Below are positions 41,484-50,978 of a DNA stretch of 64,000 bases, piece by piece. Every line of letters begins with the position of its first letter. The first letter of the stretch is position 1. The stretch spans positions 3,467,501 through 3,531,500 of the forward strand of contig CP034120.1 in the NCBI GenBank assembly GCA_003856375.1, written 5' to 3'. The position numbers were made by a program, and so were the translations under genes. This stretch comes from Glaciecola amylolytica. Lineage in GTDB: Bacteria; Bacteroidota; Bacteroidia; Flavobacteriales_D; Crocinitomicaceae. Under the pieces are notes generated by a model. The model saw only the letters and a list, made by a program, of their open reading frames with translations. It had not been told where the DNA came from and searched no databases.

Positions 41484-43112
41484 CTAAATCGCTTTAATAA
41501 AACGTGTCAGGTCATCCAGCGACTCAATGTTCAGCTTTTTTCTCAGACGCAGATTGGTTTTCCGAACCGAATCAGGAGAGATGGCTAAGGTTCTGGCCAT
41601 TTCAATATTCGATAAGTTCAACTTAATCAGGGCAGCCAAACGAATTTCTGCCGCAGTGATCTCCGGAAACTTATCATGAAAGAAGTCAAAAAAGCCCGGA
41701 TTCAGTTTTTCAAATAATCTTTTGAACTCAATCCAATCATTTTCCGTTAACAGCGAAAACGACTGAAGGTTGGTCAACATGGATTCTTTTTCAGAGTCAG
41801 ATCTTACAAACTGGTTCTTTTCAGCTGTTTCAAGTTGCTCGCTCAGTTCAGAAATAACTTTGTTCTTATCAAAAATGGTCGACAATAAAGCACGCATTTC
41901 ACGTTCGGTTGCATTCAGTTCGTCTTCCATTTTCAGAGCTCTTAATGTAAGAATCTCTTTATCCTGTTTGCGTTTGCGTTGAATCTGCTTGATAATGATG
42001 AAACTGGTTAAGCCTAAAATCAGACAAATCACAAAAAGGCCGAGAATGATCAGGTCGCCCTTCTTCTTCTTCTCCTTGTATGCGATATTCTCCCCTTGTT
42101 TCTTTTCAAACTCAATTTGAAATTCGGCATTTTGAATATTCAGAAACTGTCTTTCTTCATCTAAGATCTCTTTGTACGAAATGTACTTCCTGAAATTCAA
42201 CAAGGCTTTTTTGTCCTCGCCGATTTTCTCGTAATAAACAGTCTTTGTGCGGTACAAAAGCCCCAAAAGCTGTGGACTTTCCTCACCAACCATCAAACTA
42301 TCGAAGGTTTTCATCTTCAAAGTCGACTGAGCAATCTTACTCTCCATCAAATCCAATTCGATGAGTAAGGCCAACGCATTTAATTCGCTGCTTGTCTGTT
42401 TGTTTTTCTTGCTCATGAGAAAATCAAGCTCTATCAACTTTCGTGCTTTCTCATTTTCCTTTTTTGTCAAGGCAATGTATCCCAGATTTCCCGAAAGGAT
42501 TCCGGTCCAGGCTTCGTTCTTTAATTTTACGGCCTGATTATATGCTTTTTGCAGATAAACCTCAGAAGTCTTATTATCCAGTTTGTCCCGGTAAATCAGA
42601 CTCAGGGTATTGTAAATTTTGATTTTACTTACTTCCGAAATATTCGGGTGGTTTAAACTGATTTTCAAGTGCTTTTCCGACAGGTCGAACCTCCTGAAAA
42701 AATAGTAAACATGACCCAAAGCTTCGTGAAAATGAGATAAATACGGTTTATCAGATGTGTAAACATCTTTTTCTTCCCGCAGCGTAATATACAAGAAATA
42801 GTATGCGTCCCGGTAATTCTGGCCTTCATTCAAGCGGCTTCCGATCGAAAAACAAAACTCGGGAAAATCAGGCTCTGCCGCGATCTCGTCATTTTTCGTC
42901 AGCTCCTTCAAAAACCTGATCCATTCGGCACGATCCGTAAAATCAGAGCCCTGATAGTTTTCAAAAAGCTTCACATAGGAAAGTCCATTACCACGGTGTT
43001 CCGAAATAATTCGATTCACTCCTTTCTCTGCTGTCAACCTGGCTCCAAACAAGGTAGTGCCAAGAATACAGAAGAAGGCCAGCAAGATTAAGTTCCGGTA
43101 AGTTTGTTTCAA
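41484..43112 (-). CDS. Membrane-anchored TPR regulator with LuxR-type HTH
   Basis: This 542-residue protein has an N-terminal signal or anchor segment (about 7-24, LILLAFFCILGTTLFG), TPR-like helical repeats (about 60-320), one membrane span (about 350-376, DLIILGLFVICLILGL), a coiled coil (about 380-440) and a C-terminal LuxR/GerE-type helix-turn-helix (about 482-535: TAAEIRLAALIKLNLSNIEMARTLAISPDSVRKTNLRLRKK). The TPR part would be periplasmic and the HTH cytoplasmic, so it may pass an envelope signal to promoters. The frame begins at TTG (43110-43112); no ATG is near and an in-frame stop lies upstream. It sits between surface-protein genes. The targets are not proven. Confidence 0.85.
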   Translation of the reverse strand: MKQTYRNLILLAFFCILGTTLFGARLTAEKGVNRIISEHRGNGLSYVKLFENYQGSDFTDRAEWIRFLKELTKNDEIAAEPDFPEFCFSIGSRLNEGQNYRDAYYFLYITLREEKDVYTSDKPYLSHFHEALGHVYYFFRRFDLSEKHLKISLNHPNISEVSKIKIYNTLSLIYRDKLDNKTSEVYLQKAYNQAVKLKNEAWTGILSGNLGYIALTKKENEKARKLIELDFLMSKKNKQTSSELNALALLIELDLMESKIAQSTLKMKTFDSLMVGEESPQLLGLLYRTKTVYYEKIGEDKKALLNFRKYISYKEILDEERQFLNIQNAEFQIEFEKKQGENIAYKEKKKKGDLIILGLFVICLILGLTSFIIIKQIQRKRKQDKEILTLRALKMEDELNATEREMRALLSTIFDKNKVISELSEQLETAEKNQFVRSDSEKESMLTNLQSFSLLTENDWIEFKRLFEKLNPGFFDFFHDKFPEITAAEIRLAALIKLNLSNIEMARTLAISPDSVRKTNLRLRKKLNIESLDDLTRFIKAI

Positions 43113-43139
43113 CGCGTAATTTGTTCAGTCTGATTTTTA

Positions 43140-43167
43140 CAAATGTAAGCTATTTCTATTGAGCAAA
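43140..43167 (-). promoter_or_regulatory. Promoter for the TPR-LuxR regulator
   Basis: On the reverse strand TTTTTTG is followed after 16 bases by TACATTTG (43140-43147). The TTG start codon is 28 bases downstream of the -7 box. Confidence 0.55.
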
Positions 43168-43171
43168 AAAC

Positions 43172-46100
43172 TTACCTCATCAAATTCACATGTCCGGCAA
43201 ATTGAAACTTCTCGTCATTATCATCATCCTTGAAACGAATCACCCAGGTGTAAAGTCCGTTTTGAACCATACTTCCGCCATAAGTTCCATCCCAACCAAC
43301 AGAGATATCTTTGGATTCGAAAATCGTTTCTCCCCAGCGATTGTAAATGTAAAACTCATATGTTGCCGGAGAAAACCCTGCTGTCATAATCGGAAGGAAG
43401 ATATTGTTATGCTCGTCCCCGTCAGGAGTGAAGGTATTCGGTACGTAGAACAACAACTGATCTTTTACCACTACCACTCTGTAAGTTGTATCCCTACAGC
43501 CCTGATCCGAAACAACAATCAGTTCGACATTGTAGTTCCCTACCTGACCGATCGGAAACTGATGAGTCGGATTCACCTCCTGAGAAGTGGAACCATCATC
43601 AAAATTCCAGAAATTCTGGTTGTTCAGAATCGATGTGTTTTCAAAATTCGTTGTCGGATCGATGGAAAATACCTGTTGCGGATTAAAGTTGAAACTTGCA
43701 ATCGGAAGCGGATCAACACAGATCATATCGCTCACCGTTTTGGTAGTCGTACATAGATTATCCGCAGTAATCGTCAGTGTTACGTCAAAACAATCAATCC
43801 CGGTATACGTGTGATTCACAATCGAAGGATTCGGCAAAATGGTTCCGTCTCCCAGATTCCATTCCACCACCGAATTCGGATTGGAAGTGCTTTCGTTTAA
43901 AAATTCGACATCTAGCGGGAAACATCCTTTTACGACATCAGAAGAAAAGGCAATGATCGGATTTTCCGTGATGCGAACACTTACTTTCACCGTATCGTTA
44001 ATACACATCGTATCAGCCGGCAGCACATATGCAAAATCATAGTTTCCGTTTGGCAGCAAAGACAAATCCAAAACTCCTGTCGGTGCATCAAACTGATTCG
44101 TCGGGAAAGCAGAAGTTTCTGTCCAGAACGGGTTTTTAGTCTGAATCGATCCGTTTGTGTACGGATTCAAATCAACGGTCGAACCGGCAGAATTACACAA
44201 ATGAAGATTCGTAGGATTTACTCCGACCGGCTGGCTGTTTACTAAAATCTGGAAGTTGCTCGTATCATTCGGACAGAAAGTTCCATGCACTACATATTCC
44301 AGTACATTGGAACCAATAGCTCCGCTGACAGTCAATAAACCTCCGGGCGTTAAGCTTGCTCCCAAACCATTGTTTACATCGGCCCAAATTCCGCCTGCAG
44401 TTACTCCGCTTGAAAGTAAATTATTCAAATCCACTACTCCGTTGGTTTCACACCAAACTGCAGAACTATCCGATCCGGCGTGCTTCTGAGCTTCGAAAGA
44501 CACAACAATCGCATCTGTTTTCGCACATTGTGCAGCATTTTTTACCGTTACCTGATAAGTTCCGGCTGTTGTTACGTTCAGCGTCTGGTTTGTTGAGCCG
44601 TCGTTCCATAAGTAAGTACCGCCTGCATTCTGAGCATCCAAAAGCAAAGAAGAACCCTCACAAAGCGTAGTATCTGCTCCCAGATTCACTACCGGGAAAG
44701 CGCTGTAAGTTACAACTACCGTGTCGTAAGAATAACAGATCGGTTTAAATGTAATATCGTCTAAAAGGAAATCGTTTCCTCCGTTGTTCACGTTTTGATT
44801 CAGGATACAGATCTGTGCGGAGGTATTCAGACCTGAATTCCAGGTTTGAAAGAATTGCTGCCACGTACAACCGATAGTCGAAGTTGAAAATACCGTTCCG
44901 ATTGTGGAATTATTGATCGAAAACTGCAATTGAGCCACATTCGCATTGGTTAATGCATTGGAAATCCACGTTCCGAACTGGTAATCCGTGTTTGCCTGAA
45001 CCGGAACGTTCTGACACCAAACATTGGTTCCTGCTGTTCCTGAACCATTCACAACCATCATTTGGGTTCCCGGTGCCGGTGTATGATCCTGACAGTTATT
45101 GAAATCGTTATGAGCAAGCGACGGATTGGTAGTTACGGCATACGTTCCCTCATTGGTAAGCAAACCGTAAGATCCTCCCGTTCCCATAACATAACCGGTT
45201 GTAAAACCTGTATTTCCGGATTCAAAATCACCGTTTACAATTTGGTTGTTCCCCAATTTCCCCACTTTTACGCTGTACGTTCCCGCACTCGTTACAAAGC
45301 GCGTCGGCGCAGTTGAATTGTTGTTCCATTTATAGCTGTCGTAAGGCCCGGAAAGCGCTGCGTTGAGCGTAATTGTCTGTCCGGTACACAAGGTTGTATC
45401 CGGTCCGAGATTTACGGAAGGAATGTTTCCGATCGAAATCGTAAAGGTTGCATTATCAGCCGGACAAGCCCCAACTGCCGGAACCTGATAAGAGAAGGTA
45501 TAAACTCCTTGAGCAAGACCGTTTGTATTGAATACGCTTGTTGCGGCATTGAAACTTCCGGATGCAGGAGTGGTAGTTTCGCTCCACGTCCCTGAAGCGG
45601 AAGCACCTGCAGATAAAAAGCTGTTCAGAGTAATTGCAGGCCCGGGACCACAATAGTATGCTCCGTTGTCGAATCCTGCGGAAAGCGGTTGTGAAACCGT
45701 AACCGTAAATAGTTCCTCATCAGAACAGCCAACTGCGCCTCCGTAAGCATAAAGCGTCTGAGTCGTTGTGATCACTTGTCCTGCATTGTAGCTCGTTCCC
45801 GTTCCTCCTGTTCCGGTATAATATTTTTCATTTCCTGCCAGCGTTGTTCCTGTAATAGCCGGCAAAGTGTAAGAGGTACAAGCCTGTACATTCGCTATCG
45901 GATTCAAGGAAGGCGTACTTGTCAGTGAAACCGTAATTTGTGCAGTAGAATCGCTGCAACCCGTCGCATTATTGATCGTGTAAGTATACGTTCCGTTTGT
46001 GTTTGTTCCCGGCGTGAATGTTCCCTGATATCCGTTCGTTAAAGCCGACGGACCTGTCCAGACTCCTGTTTGCGACATGCTTCCGGGAATTTGTGAAAAC

Positions 46101-46690
46101 AAATTATGTGTTCCTGTACCGGCACAAGCCGTTAAGTTCCCGACCAAAGGAATCGGATTACATTGCGCAAGCACCAGATCATCGAATCCTACGTCATTTC
46201 CGGGTCCTCCGGGTGTATTGGTAACGATCTCGAAAGAAATACTGGTCGTAGGCGCAGTAAACGCCGTCATGGTAACATCGTTCCAGGTTGCTCCGCTGAT
46301 CACATTCTGCGTTAAAATGAGTATTCCGGTTCCATCCTTGATGTTAATTGTCAAATTATTGGCTCCTGTCCAGGCATCGCGGGTTGAAAAAGAAAAACGG
46401 TATGATTGCCCCACACACAAGTTGTTGAAGGGTTGATTGTAAATCAAACCGGAAAAATTATCCACGATGTTCAGATACATTCCTCTGGAACCTGTTCGGA
46501 TACAACCTGCAAACGTTTGTGGAGTATTCTGATAGGTTGTGCCGGGAATAATATGCGGAATGACAGTTGTGTATTCGTATGAATCCGAGAAAATGGTATT
46601 CCAATTGCATTGTGAGAACGAAGGAGAGCTCATTCCCAATGCGGCTAAGAAACAAAAGTGGATTGATTTTGAGAGACTTTTGAATATCAT
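43172..46690 (-). CDS. T9SS type B surface protein A2
   Basis: A 1172-residue protein. The ATG at 46688-46690 starts a signal peptide (MIFKSLSKSIHFCFL...SFSQ); a longer frame begins with TTG inside the promoter. The CNW N-terminal module (about 27-190) is very like that of A1. Ig-like repeats, a second jelly-roll module (about 482-650, IVNGDFESGNTGFT...FLLDDITFKPIC), two PKD domains (about 925-1075) and a type B sorting domain follow (about 1085-1172: NTFTPDGDEHNNIF, IYNRWGE, VGWDGTYGG, NGLYTWVI). Both jelly-roll modules suggest glycan binding. It is transcribed in the same direction as the regulator downstream. Confidence 0.9.
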   Translation of the reverse strand: MIFKSLSKSIHFCFLAALGMSSPSFSQCNWNTIFSDSYEYTTVIPHIIPGTTYQNTPQTFAGCIRTGSRGMYLNIVDNFSGLIYNQPFNNLCVGQSYRFSFSTRDAWTGANNLTINIKDGTGILILTQNVISGATWNDVTMTAFTAPTTSISFEIVTNTPGGPGNDVGFDDLVLAQCNPIPLVGNLTACAGTGTHNLFSQIPGSMSQTGVWTGPSALTNGYQGTFTPGTNTNGTYTYTINNATGCSDSTAQITVSLTSTPSLNPIANVQACTSYTLPAITGTTLAGNEKYYTGTGGTGTSYNAGQVITTTQTLYAYGGAVGCSDEELFTVTVSQPLSAGFDNGAYYCGPGPAITLNSFLSAGASASGTWSETTTPASGSFNAATSVFNTNGLAQGVYTFSYQVPAVGACPADNATFTISIGNIPSVNLGPDTTLCTGQTITLNAALSGPYDSYKWNNNSTAPTRFVTSAGTYSVKVGKLGNNQIVNGDFESGNTGFTTGYVMGTGGSYGLLTNEGTYAVTTNPSLAHNDFNNCQDHTPAPGTQMMVVNGSGTAGTNVWCQNVPVQANTDYQFGTWISNALTNANVAQLQFSINNSTIGTVFSTSTIGCTWQQFFQTWNSGLNTSAQICILNQNVNNGGNDFLLDDITFKPICYSYDTVVVTYSAFPVVNLGADTTLCEGSSLLLDAQNAGGTYLWNDGSTNQTLNVTTAGTYQVTVKNAAQCAKTDAIVVSFEAQKHAGSDSSAVWCETNGVVDLNNLLSSGVTAGGIWADVNNGLGASLTPGGLLTVSGAIGSNVLEYVVHGTFCPNDTSNFQILVNSQPVGVNPTNLHLCNSAGSTVDLNPYTNGSIQTKNPFWTETSAFPTNQFDAPTGVLDLSLLPNGNYDFAYVLPADTMCINDTVKVSVRITENPIIAFSSDVVKGCFPLDVEFLNESTSNPNSVVEWNLGDGTILPNPSIVNHTYTGIDCFDVTLTITADNLCTTTKTVSDMICVDPLPIASFNFNPQQVFSIDPTTNFENTSILNNQNFWNFDDGSTSQEVNPTHQFPIGQVGNYNVELIVVSDQGCRDTTYRVVVVKDQLLFYVPNTFTPDGDEHNNIFLPIMTAGFSPATYEFYIYNRWGETIFESKDISVGWDGTYGGSMVQNGLYTWVIRFKDDDNDEKFQFAGHVNLMR

Positions 46691-46720
46691 TAGTTCTGTA
46701 TAGTTTAGAATGATAAACTT

Positions 46721-46728
46721 CAAAAGTA
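46721..46728 (-). promoter_or_regulatory. -7 box for surface protein A2
   Basis: Reverse-strand TACTTTTG, a consensus match, 31 bases before the ATG. No good -33 TTG is present, but the GGACAAAA repeat lies 24 bases upstream, as expected for an activator-dependent promoter. Confidence 0.5.
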
Positions 46729-46751
46729 GGTTAAGGTTGCTTGATGTTATT

Positions 46752-46790
46752 GGGACAAATGCGGGACAAAATGCCTCAAATAAGACAAAA
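46752..46790 (-). promoter_or_regulatory. GGACAAAA direct repeats upstream of A2
   Basis: GGGACAAAT (46752-46760) and GGGACAAAA (46763-46771) are spaced 11 bases, and a third, AGACAAAA (46783-46790), follows. The spacing of the first two is identical to the sites at B1 and B2. Confidence 0.55.
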
Positions 46791-46803
46791 TGTTATTTAT
46801 TAA

Positions 46804-46842
46804 AAAAAATAGCGGCCTTTTTAACAAAAAAAGCCGCTATTT
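46804..46842 (-). terminator. Terminator of the nucleotide-sugar operon
   Basis: AAATAGCGGC (46807-46816) and GCCGCTATTT (46833-46842) form a strong stem with a long A-rich loop; the A run at 46802-46809 becomes a U tract. It lies 55 bases past the last gene. Confidence 0.85.
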
Positions 46843-46896
46843 AATAAAAAAGATTGTTTTTCCGATTTTAGACTTTTACCGGATGTAAAATTCTTG

Positions 46897-48198
46897 TTAC
46901 AAACTCCAGTACTCCAAATCTTTAATTTTTCCTTTATAGATTCCTTTAATGTCGACAAAAACTCCCTGTCCGTCTTTCATGATAGACTTAAAATAATTTT
47001 CATCCAGGTTCTTATAGTCTTTGTGATTTACTGCTACAATGATCGCGTCGTAGTTTTGTCCGATCTCCACCAAACCAACTCCGTACTCGTGTTCCATTTC
47101 TTCAGAAGATGCGTGTGGATCTACCAGATCAACTTTCACCTGAAAGGACTTCAACTCGTTCACCACATCAATCACTTTCGAATTCCGGATATCGGAAACG
47201 TCTTCTTTAAAGGTAGCACCCATCACCAACACTTTTGCGTCCTGAATGTGCTTTCCTTGTGCAATGATCTTTTTAGTAGTCTGCTTTCCGATATAGAATC
47301 CCATGGAATCATTCACATAACGACCACTGTTGATGATCTTTGCGTGATAACCGGCCTGCTGTGCTTTGTGAGTCAGATAATATGGATCCACACCGATGCA
47401 ATGTCCTCCTACCAATCCCGGAGAGAATTTCAGGAAATTCCACTTCGTTCCTGCAGCTTCAAGCACATCGTAGGTATTAATTCCCAGTCGGTTGAAGATG
47501 ATAGACAATTCATTGATCAATGCAATGTTTACGTCGCGCTGTGTGTTTTCGATAATTTTTGCAGCTTCCGCCACTTTGATTGATGCCGCACGGTGTACAC
47601 CAGCTTCAACAACCAATTCGTATGTTTTTGCAATTTCTTCCAAAGATTCATCACCACATCCCGAAACAACTTTCACTACGTTCTGAAGCGTGTGTTCTTT
47701 GTCTCCCGGATTGATTCTTTCCGGAGAATATCCTACTTTGAAATCCTGCATGAATTCCAATCCGGAAAGGTCTTCCAAAACAGGAATACAGTCTTCTTCC
47801 GTACAACCGGGATAAACCGTAGATTCAAAAACCACGTAATCTCCTCTTTTCAAAACTTGCCCTACCGTTGTTGAAGCTCCTAACAAAGGTTTCAAATCCG
47901 GTAAGTTCGCGTCATCAATCGGAGTTGGAACCGCCACCACAAAAAACTGAACGTCTTTCAGATCGTTGATATCAGCCGTAAAATGAATGTCACAATTATC
48001 AAAAGCACTTGCCTCCAATTCATTGCTCGGATCTTTTTTGTTGCGCATCAAATCCACGCGGGACTGATTGATGTCAAAACCAACCACTTTGATTTTCTTA
48101 GCGAATTCAAGTGCAATCGGCAATCCGACATATCCCAAACCGATAACGGCCAGTTTAGCCTCTTTTGCTACTAATTTATTGTAAATTGAGTTGCTCAT
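46897..48198 (-). CDS. UDP-N-acetyl-hexosamine 6-dehydrogenase (WbpA/TviB type)
   Basis: This 433-residue nucleotide-sugar dehydrogenase oxidises C6 of, probably, UDP-GlcNAc to UDP-GlcNAcA. N-terminal NAD motif LAVIGLGYVGLPIALEF (17-33), VAVPTPIDD, the STVYPGCTE segment, and the catalytic cysteine in GLVGGHCIGVDPYYL are seen. It is more similar in character to WbpA/TviB than the Ugd at 50979, for example KKDPSNELE near the N-terminus. It is the last gene of the operon and overlaps the preceding oxidoreductase by 23 bases. Substrate assignment is from context. Confidence 0.85.
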   Translation of the reverse strand: MSNSIYNKLVAKEAKLAVIGLGYVGLPIALEFAKKIKVVGFDINQSRVDLMRNKKDPSNELEASAFDNCDIHFTADINDLKDVQFFVVAVPTPIDDANLPDLKPLLGASTTVGQVLKRGDYVVFESTVYPGCTEEDCIPVLEDLSGLEFMQDFKVGYSPERINPGDKEHTLQNVVKVVSGCGDESLEEIAKTYELVVEAGVHRAASIKVAEAAKIIENTQRDVNIALINELSIIFNRLGINTYDVLEAAGTKWNFLKFSPGLVGGHCIGVDPYYLTHKAQQAGYHAKIINSGRYVNDSMGFYIGKQTTKKIIAQGKHIQDAKVLVMGATFKEDVSDIRNSKVIDVVNELKSFQVKVDLVDPHASSEEMEHEYGVGLVEIGQNYDAIIVAVNHKDYKNLDENYFKSIMKDGQGVFVDIKGIYKGKIKDLEYWSL

Positions 48199-49222
48199 TT
48201 CTTACCTTATAAATGCGTTCAATAATTTCTACCACTTTCAATCCTTCCAAAGCATTTGTCGTTGCGGAAGTTCTTCCTTTCAGTGTGTCAATTACGTTTG
48301 TAATGACGTAATGATGGTTTGCAGCGGACCCTTTGTATGCTCCGTAATCGTTTCCTGGATTCGTTGGCGCCAATTCAGGCATTTCGTATCCCGGAATGTT
48401 GCATACTTCCACTTCGTTCATATATTGTCCCCCGATTTTCACACTTCCGTTTCTACCGATAATGGTCATGGAACTTTCGAGGTTTTTATCTGCAACGGCT
48501 GTCGAGTAATTGATACTTCCCATTCCTCCGTTGATAAAATCAAAACTCACAAATCCGGAATCCTCGAAATCCGTGGAATCTTTGTGCGTGAAATCCGCAA
48601 ATTTCCCTTGAATATTGTCGATATCTCCGAAAAGCCAGTACATAATATCGATGAAATGCGAAAACTGTGTAAACAAGGTTCCTCCATCCAGATCCTTCGT
48701 TCCTTTCCAGCCTCCGGCTTTGTAATAACGCTCATCGCGGTTCCAGTAGCAATTCAACTGAACCATGAAGGTATCGCCCAAAACTTTCGTCTCAATCAAG
48801 TCCTTGATCCATTCACTTGGCGGTGAATAGCGGTTTTGCATCACACAAAAAACCTGTCTTGACTGCTGAAGCGATTTAAAAATGACTTTTTCACACTGAT
48901 CTTTGGTCAAACCCATCGGTTTTTCCACTACCACGTGCTTTTTATTTTCCAATCCGCCCAAAGCCTGATCTGCATGCAATCCGTTCGGAGTACATACATT
49001 CAATACATCAAATTCCAATCCGGACGCCAACAATTCCTCCAATGTTTTAAAGAAAGGAACCCCAAAATCCACAGCTGCACATTCTTCCATAGAACGCACA
49101 TCAATCATCGCTACTAATTCAGCTTCAGCATCTCTGCGAATCATTTCCGCATGCCTTTTACCGATGTGACCCGCTCCTAAAACGGCAAACTTTACTTTTT
49201 GATTTTCTGGTATCATATTCAT
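48176..49222 (-). CDS. Gfo/Idh/MocA-family oxidoreductase (WbpB-like)
   Basis: A 348-residue NAD-dependent oxidoreductase with AVLGAGHIGKRHAEMI (NAD binding) and VVVEKPMG (lysine of the EKP motif). In the neighbourhood of WbpA-, WbpD- and WbpE-like genes, the likely job is oxidation of UDP-GlcNAcA at C3, as in WbpB. The start could be 49222 or two codons later. An internal promoter at 49269-49297 lies upstream. It overlaps the next gene by 23 bases. Confidence 0.82.
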   Translation of the reverse strand: MNMIPENQKVKFAVLGAGHIGKRHAEMIRRDAEAELVAMIDVRSMEECAAVDFGVPFFKTLEELLASGLEFDVLNVCTPNGLHADQALGGLENKKHVVVEKPMGLTKDQCEKVIFKSLQQSRQVFCVMQNRYSPPSEWIKDLIETKVLGDTFMVQLNCYWNRDERYYKAGGWKGTKDLDGGTLFTQFSHFIDIMYWLFGDIDNIQGKFADFTHKDSTDFEDSGFVSFDFINGGMGSINYSTAVADKNLESSMTIIGRNGSVKIGGQYMNEVEVCNIPGYEMPELAPTNPGNDYGAYKGSAANHHYVITNVIDTLKGRTSATTNALEGLKVVEIIERIYKVRNEQLNLQ

Positions 49223-49268
49223 TGATGTATGTTGTTATTGATCATCTTTCAGGTCAACAGTTGAGGCG

Positions 49269-49297
49269 CAAAAGTAATAAAATTTGGTTGTGGCAAA
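49269..49297 (-). promoter_or_regulatory. Internal promoter in the nucleotide-sugar operon
   Basis: Reverse-strand TTTG (49294-49297), a 17-base spacer and TACTTTTG (49269-49276) form a full consensus promoter 47 bases upstream of the oxidoreductase gene. The last two genes may thus be transcribed independently. Confidence 0.6.
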
Positions 49298-49329
49298 TAA
49301 CCTATAAATGGCTATTCATTGATCTCTTT

Positions 49330-49899
49330 TTAAAGTACCGTCACACGGCCATCAAGTAATTGATAACGTTCATTGCTTTCAGGGCAAACTGCAGATCCGT
49401 TTTCATCAAAGGTTAAGCGGTGTCCGAAAGAGCTCATCCAACCGATTTGACGTGCCGGATTTCCCACTACCAATGCATAAGCCGGTACTTCTTTTGTAAC
49501 TACTGATCCTGCTCCGATAAACGCATACTGACCGATATCGTTTCCGCAAACAATTGTTGCATTCGCACCGATAGATGCTCCTTTGCGAACGACTGTTTTG
49601 GAGTATTGATCTCTTCTGTTGACTGCAGAACGCGGATTCATCACATTGGTAAATACCATGGAAGGTCCTAAAAACACATCGTCTTCACAGATAACACCTG
49701 TATAAATGGAAACGTTGTTCTGAATTTTTACGTTGTTTCCCAAAATCACTTCCGGAGAAACCACCACATTCTGTCCGATATTACATCGTTCTCCGATCGT
49801 ACAATTGGGCATAATATGTGAAAAATGCCAGATTTTTGTTCCTTCTCCGATCGTACATCCCGGATCAACAACAGCAGTTTCGTGTGCAAAATAATTCAT
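49330..49899 (-). CDS. Hexapeptide N-acetyltransferase (WbpD-like)
   Basis: A 189-residue left-handed beta-helix acyltransferase, with hexapeptide repeats [26 protein letters not shown] and later [31 protein letters not shown]. The opening and the FTNVMNPRS segment resemble WbpD, which N-acetylates the 3-amino group of UDP-GlcNAc(3N)A. It lies between the decarboxylase and the oxidoreductase genes of the same strand. Confidence 0.87.
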   Translation of the reverse strand: MNYFAHETAVVDPGCTIGEGTKIWHFSHIMPNCTIGERCNIGQNVVVSPEVILGNNVKIQNNVSIYTGVICEDDVFLGPSMVFTNVMNPRSAVNRRDQYSKTVVRKGASIGANATIVCGNDIGQYAFIGAGSVVTKEVPAYALVVGNPARQIGWMSSFGHRLTFDENGSAVCPESNERYQLLDGRVTVL

Positions 49900-49978
49900 T
49901 TCTTGAAGTCAAAGGTTAAAAGTGAGAAGTCAAAAAAGTATCATTTAAACTTTTACCTCCTCACTTTTCAATTACTAA

Positions 49979-50977
49979 TTAGCGAACAATGTACTTTTCG
50001 AAATCGATGTGATCCGATTGGTACAATTCTTCCTTGGTTAAACTTTTAAAATACGCATAGGTTCTCTTCAAACCTTCTGCACGGTCGATCTGCGGTTCCC
50101 ACTTCAACAACTGTCTTGCTTTTGAAATCTCCGGCTGACGTTGTTTCGGGTCATCTACAGGCAAATCCTTGTAAATCACTTTTTGAGTGGTTCCTGTCAG
50201 TTTAATAATCTCTTCTGCAAACTGGCTGATGGTAATTTCATCCGGGTTTCCGATGTTTACCGGATCCGAACAATCACTGTGCAGCAAGCGTACAATTCCT
50301 TCCACCAAATCATCGACGTAGCAAAAAGATCTTGTTTGAGAACCATCGCCGAAAATCGTCAGATCTTCTCCGCGAAGAGCCTGTCCGATAAATGCAGGCA
50401 ATACACGTCCGTCATTCAAACGCATACGCGGCCCGTAAGTATTGAAGATGCGTACAATCCGGGTTTCAACTCCATGAAACGTATGATACGCCATGGTAAT
50501 TGCTTCCTGAAAACGCTTTGCTTCGTCGTAAACACCTCTTGGTCCTACCGGATTTACATTTCCCCAATAGTCTTCCGTTTGTGGATGAACTGTCGGGTCG
50601 CCATAAATTTCAGAGGTACTTGCAATCAATACACGTGCTCCTTTTACAAGCGCAAGTCCCAGACAATTGTGAATTCCCAAAGATCCTACTTTCAAAGTCT
50701 GAATCGGAATTTTCAAATAATCAATCGGGCTTGCCGGTGAAGCAAAATGTAAGATATAATCCAGGTTTCCCGGAACATGAATGAACTTGCACACATCGTG
50801 GTTGTAAAACTCAAAGTTCTCCAGATGAAACAAATGTTCAATATTTTTCAGTCGTCCGGTAATCAGATTGTCCATCGCGATAACATGGTAATCATCCTTG
50901 ATGAACCGATCACATAAGTGTGACCCTAAAAATCCGGCTGCTCCGGTAATCAATATGCGTTTTCTGCCTGTATCCAT
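49979..50977 (-). CDS. UDP-glucuronate decarboxylase (UDP-xylose synthase)
   Basis: A 332-residue extended short-chain dehydrogenase with [69 protein letters not shown] (catalytic Tyr-Lys) and a RMRLNDGRV-type arginine region. These are diagnostic of UXS, which makes UDP-xylose from UDP-glucuronate. It starts one base after ugd, whose product is its substrate. Cytoplasmic and complete. Confidence 0.93.
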   Translation of the reverse strand: MDTGRKRILITGAAGFLGSHLCDRFIKDDYHVIAMDNLITGRLKNIEHLFHLENFEFYNHDVCKFIHVPGNLDYILHFASPASPIDYLKIPIQTLKVGSLGIHNCLGLALVKGARVLIASTSEIYGDPTVHPQTEDYWGNVNPVGPRGVYDEAKRFQEAITMAYHTFHGVETRIVRIFNTYGPRMRLNDGRVLPAFIGQALRGEDLTIFGDGSQTRSFCYVDDLVEGIVRLLHSDCSDPVNIGNPDEITISQFAEEIIKLTGTTQKVIYKDLPVDDPKQRQPEISKARQLLKWEPQIDRAEGLKRTYAYFKSLTKEELYQSDHIDFEKYIVR

Positions 50978-50978
50978 G

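Noticed and set aside
46894-47583. 229-residue frame antisense to the WbpA-like dehydrogenase
   Set aside because: Antisense shadow; no motif and no promoter.
48191-48826. 211-residue frame antisense to the WbpB-like gene
   Set aside because: Antisense shadow.
50141-50740. 199-residue frame antisense to the UDP-glucuronate decarboxylase
   Set aside because: Antisense shadow of a gene with clear catalytic motifs.
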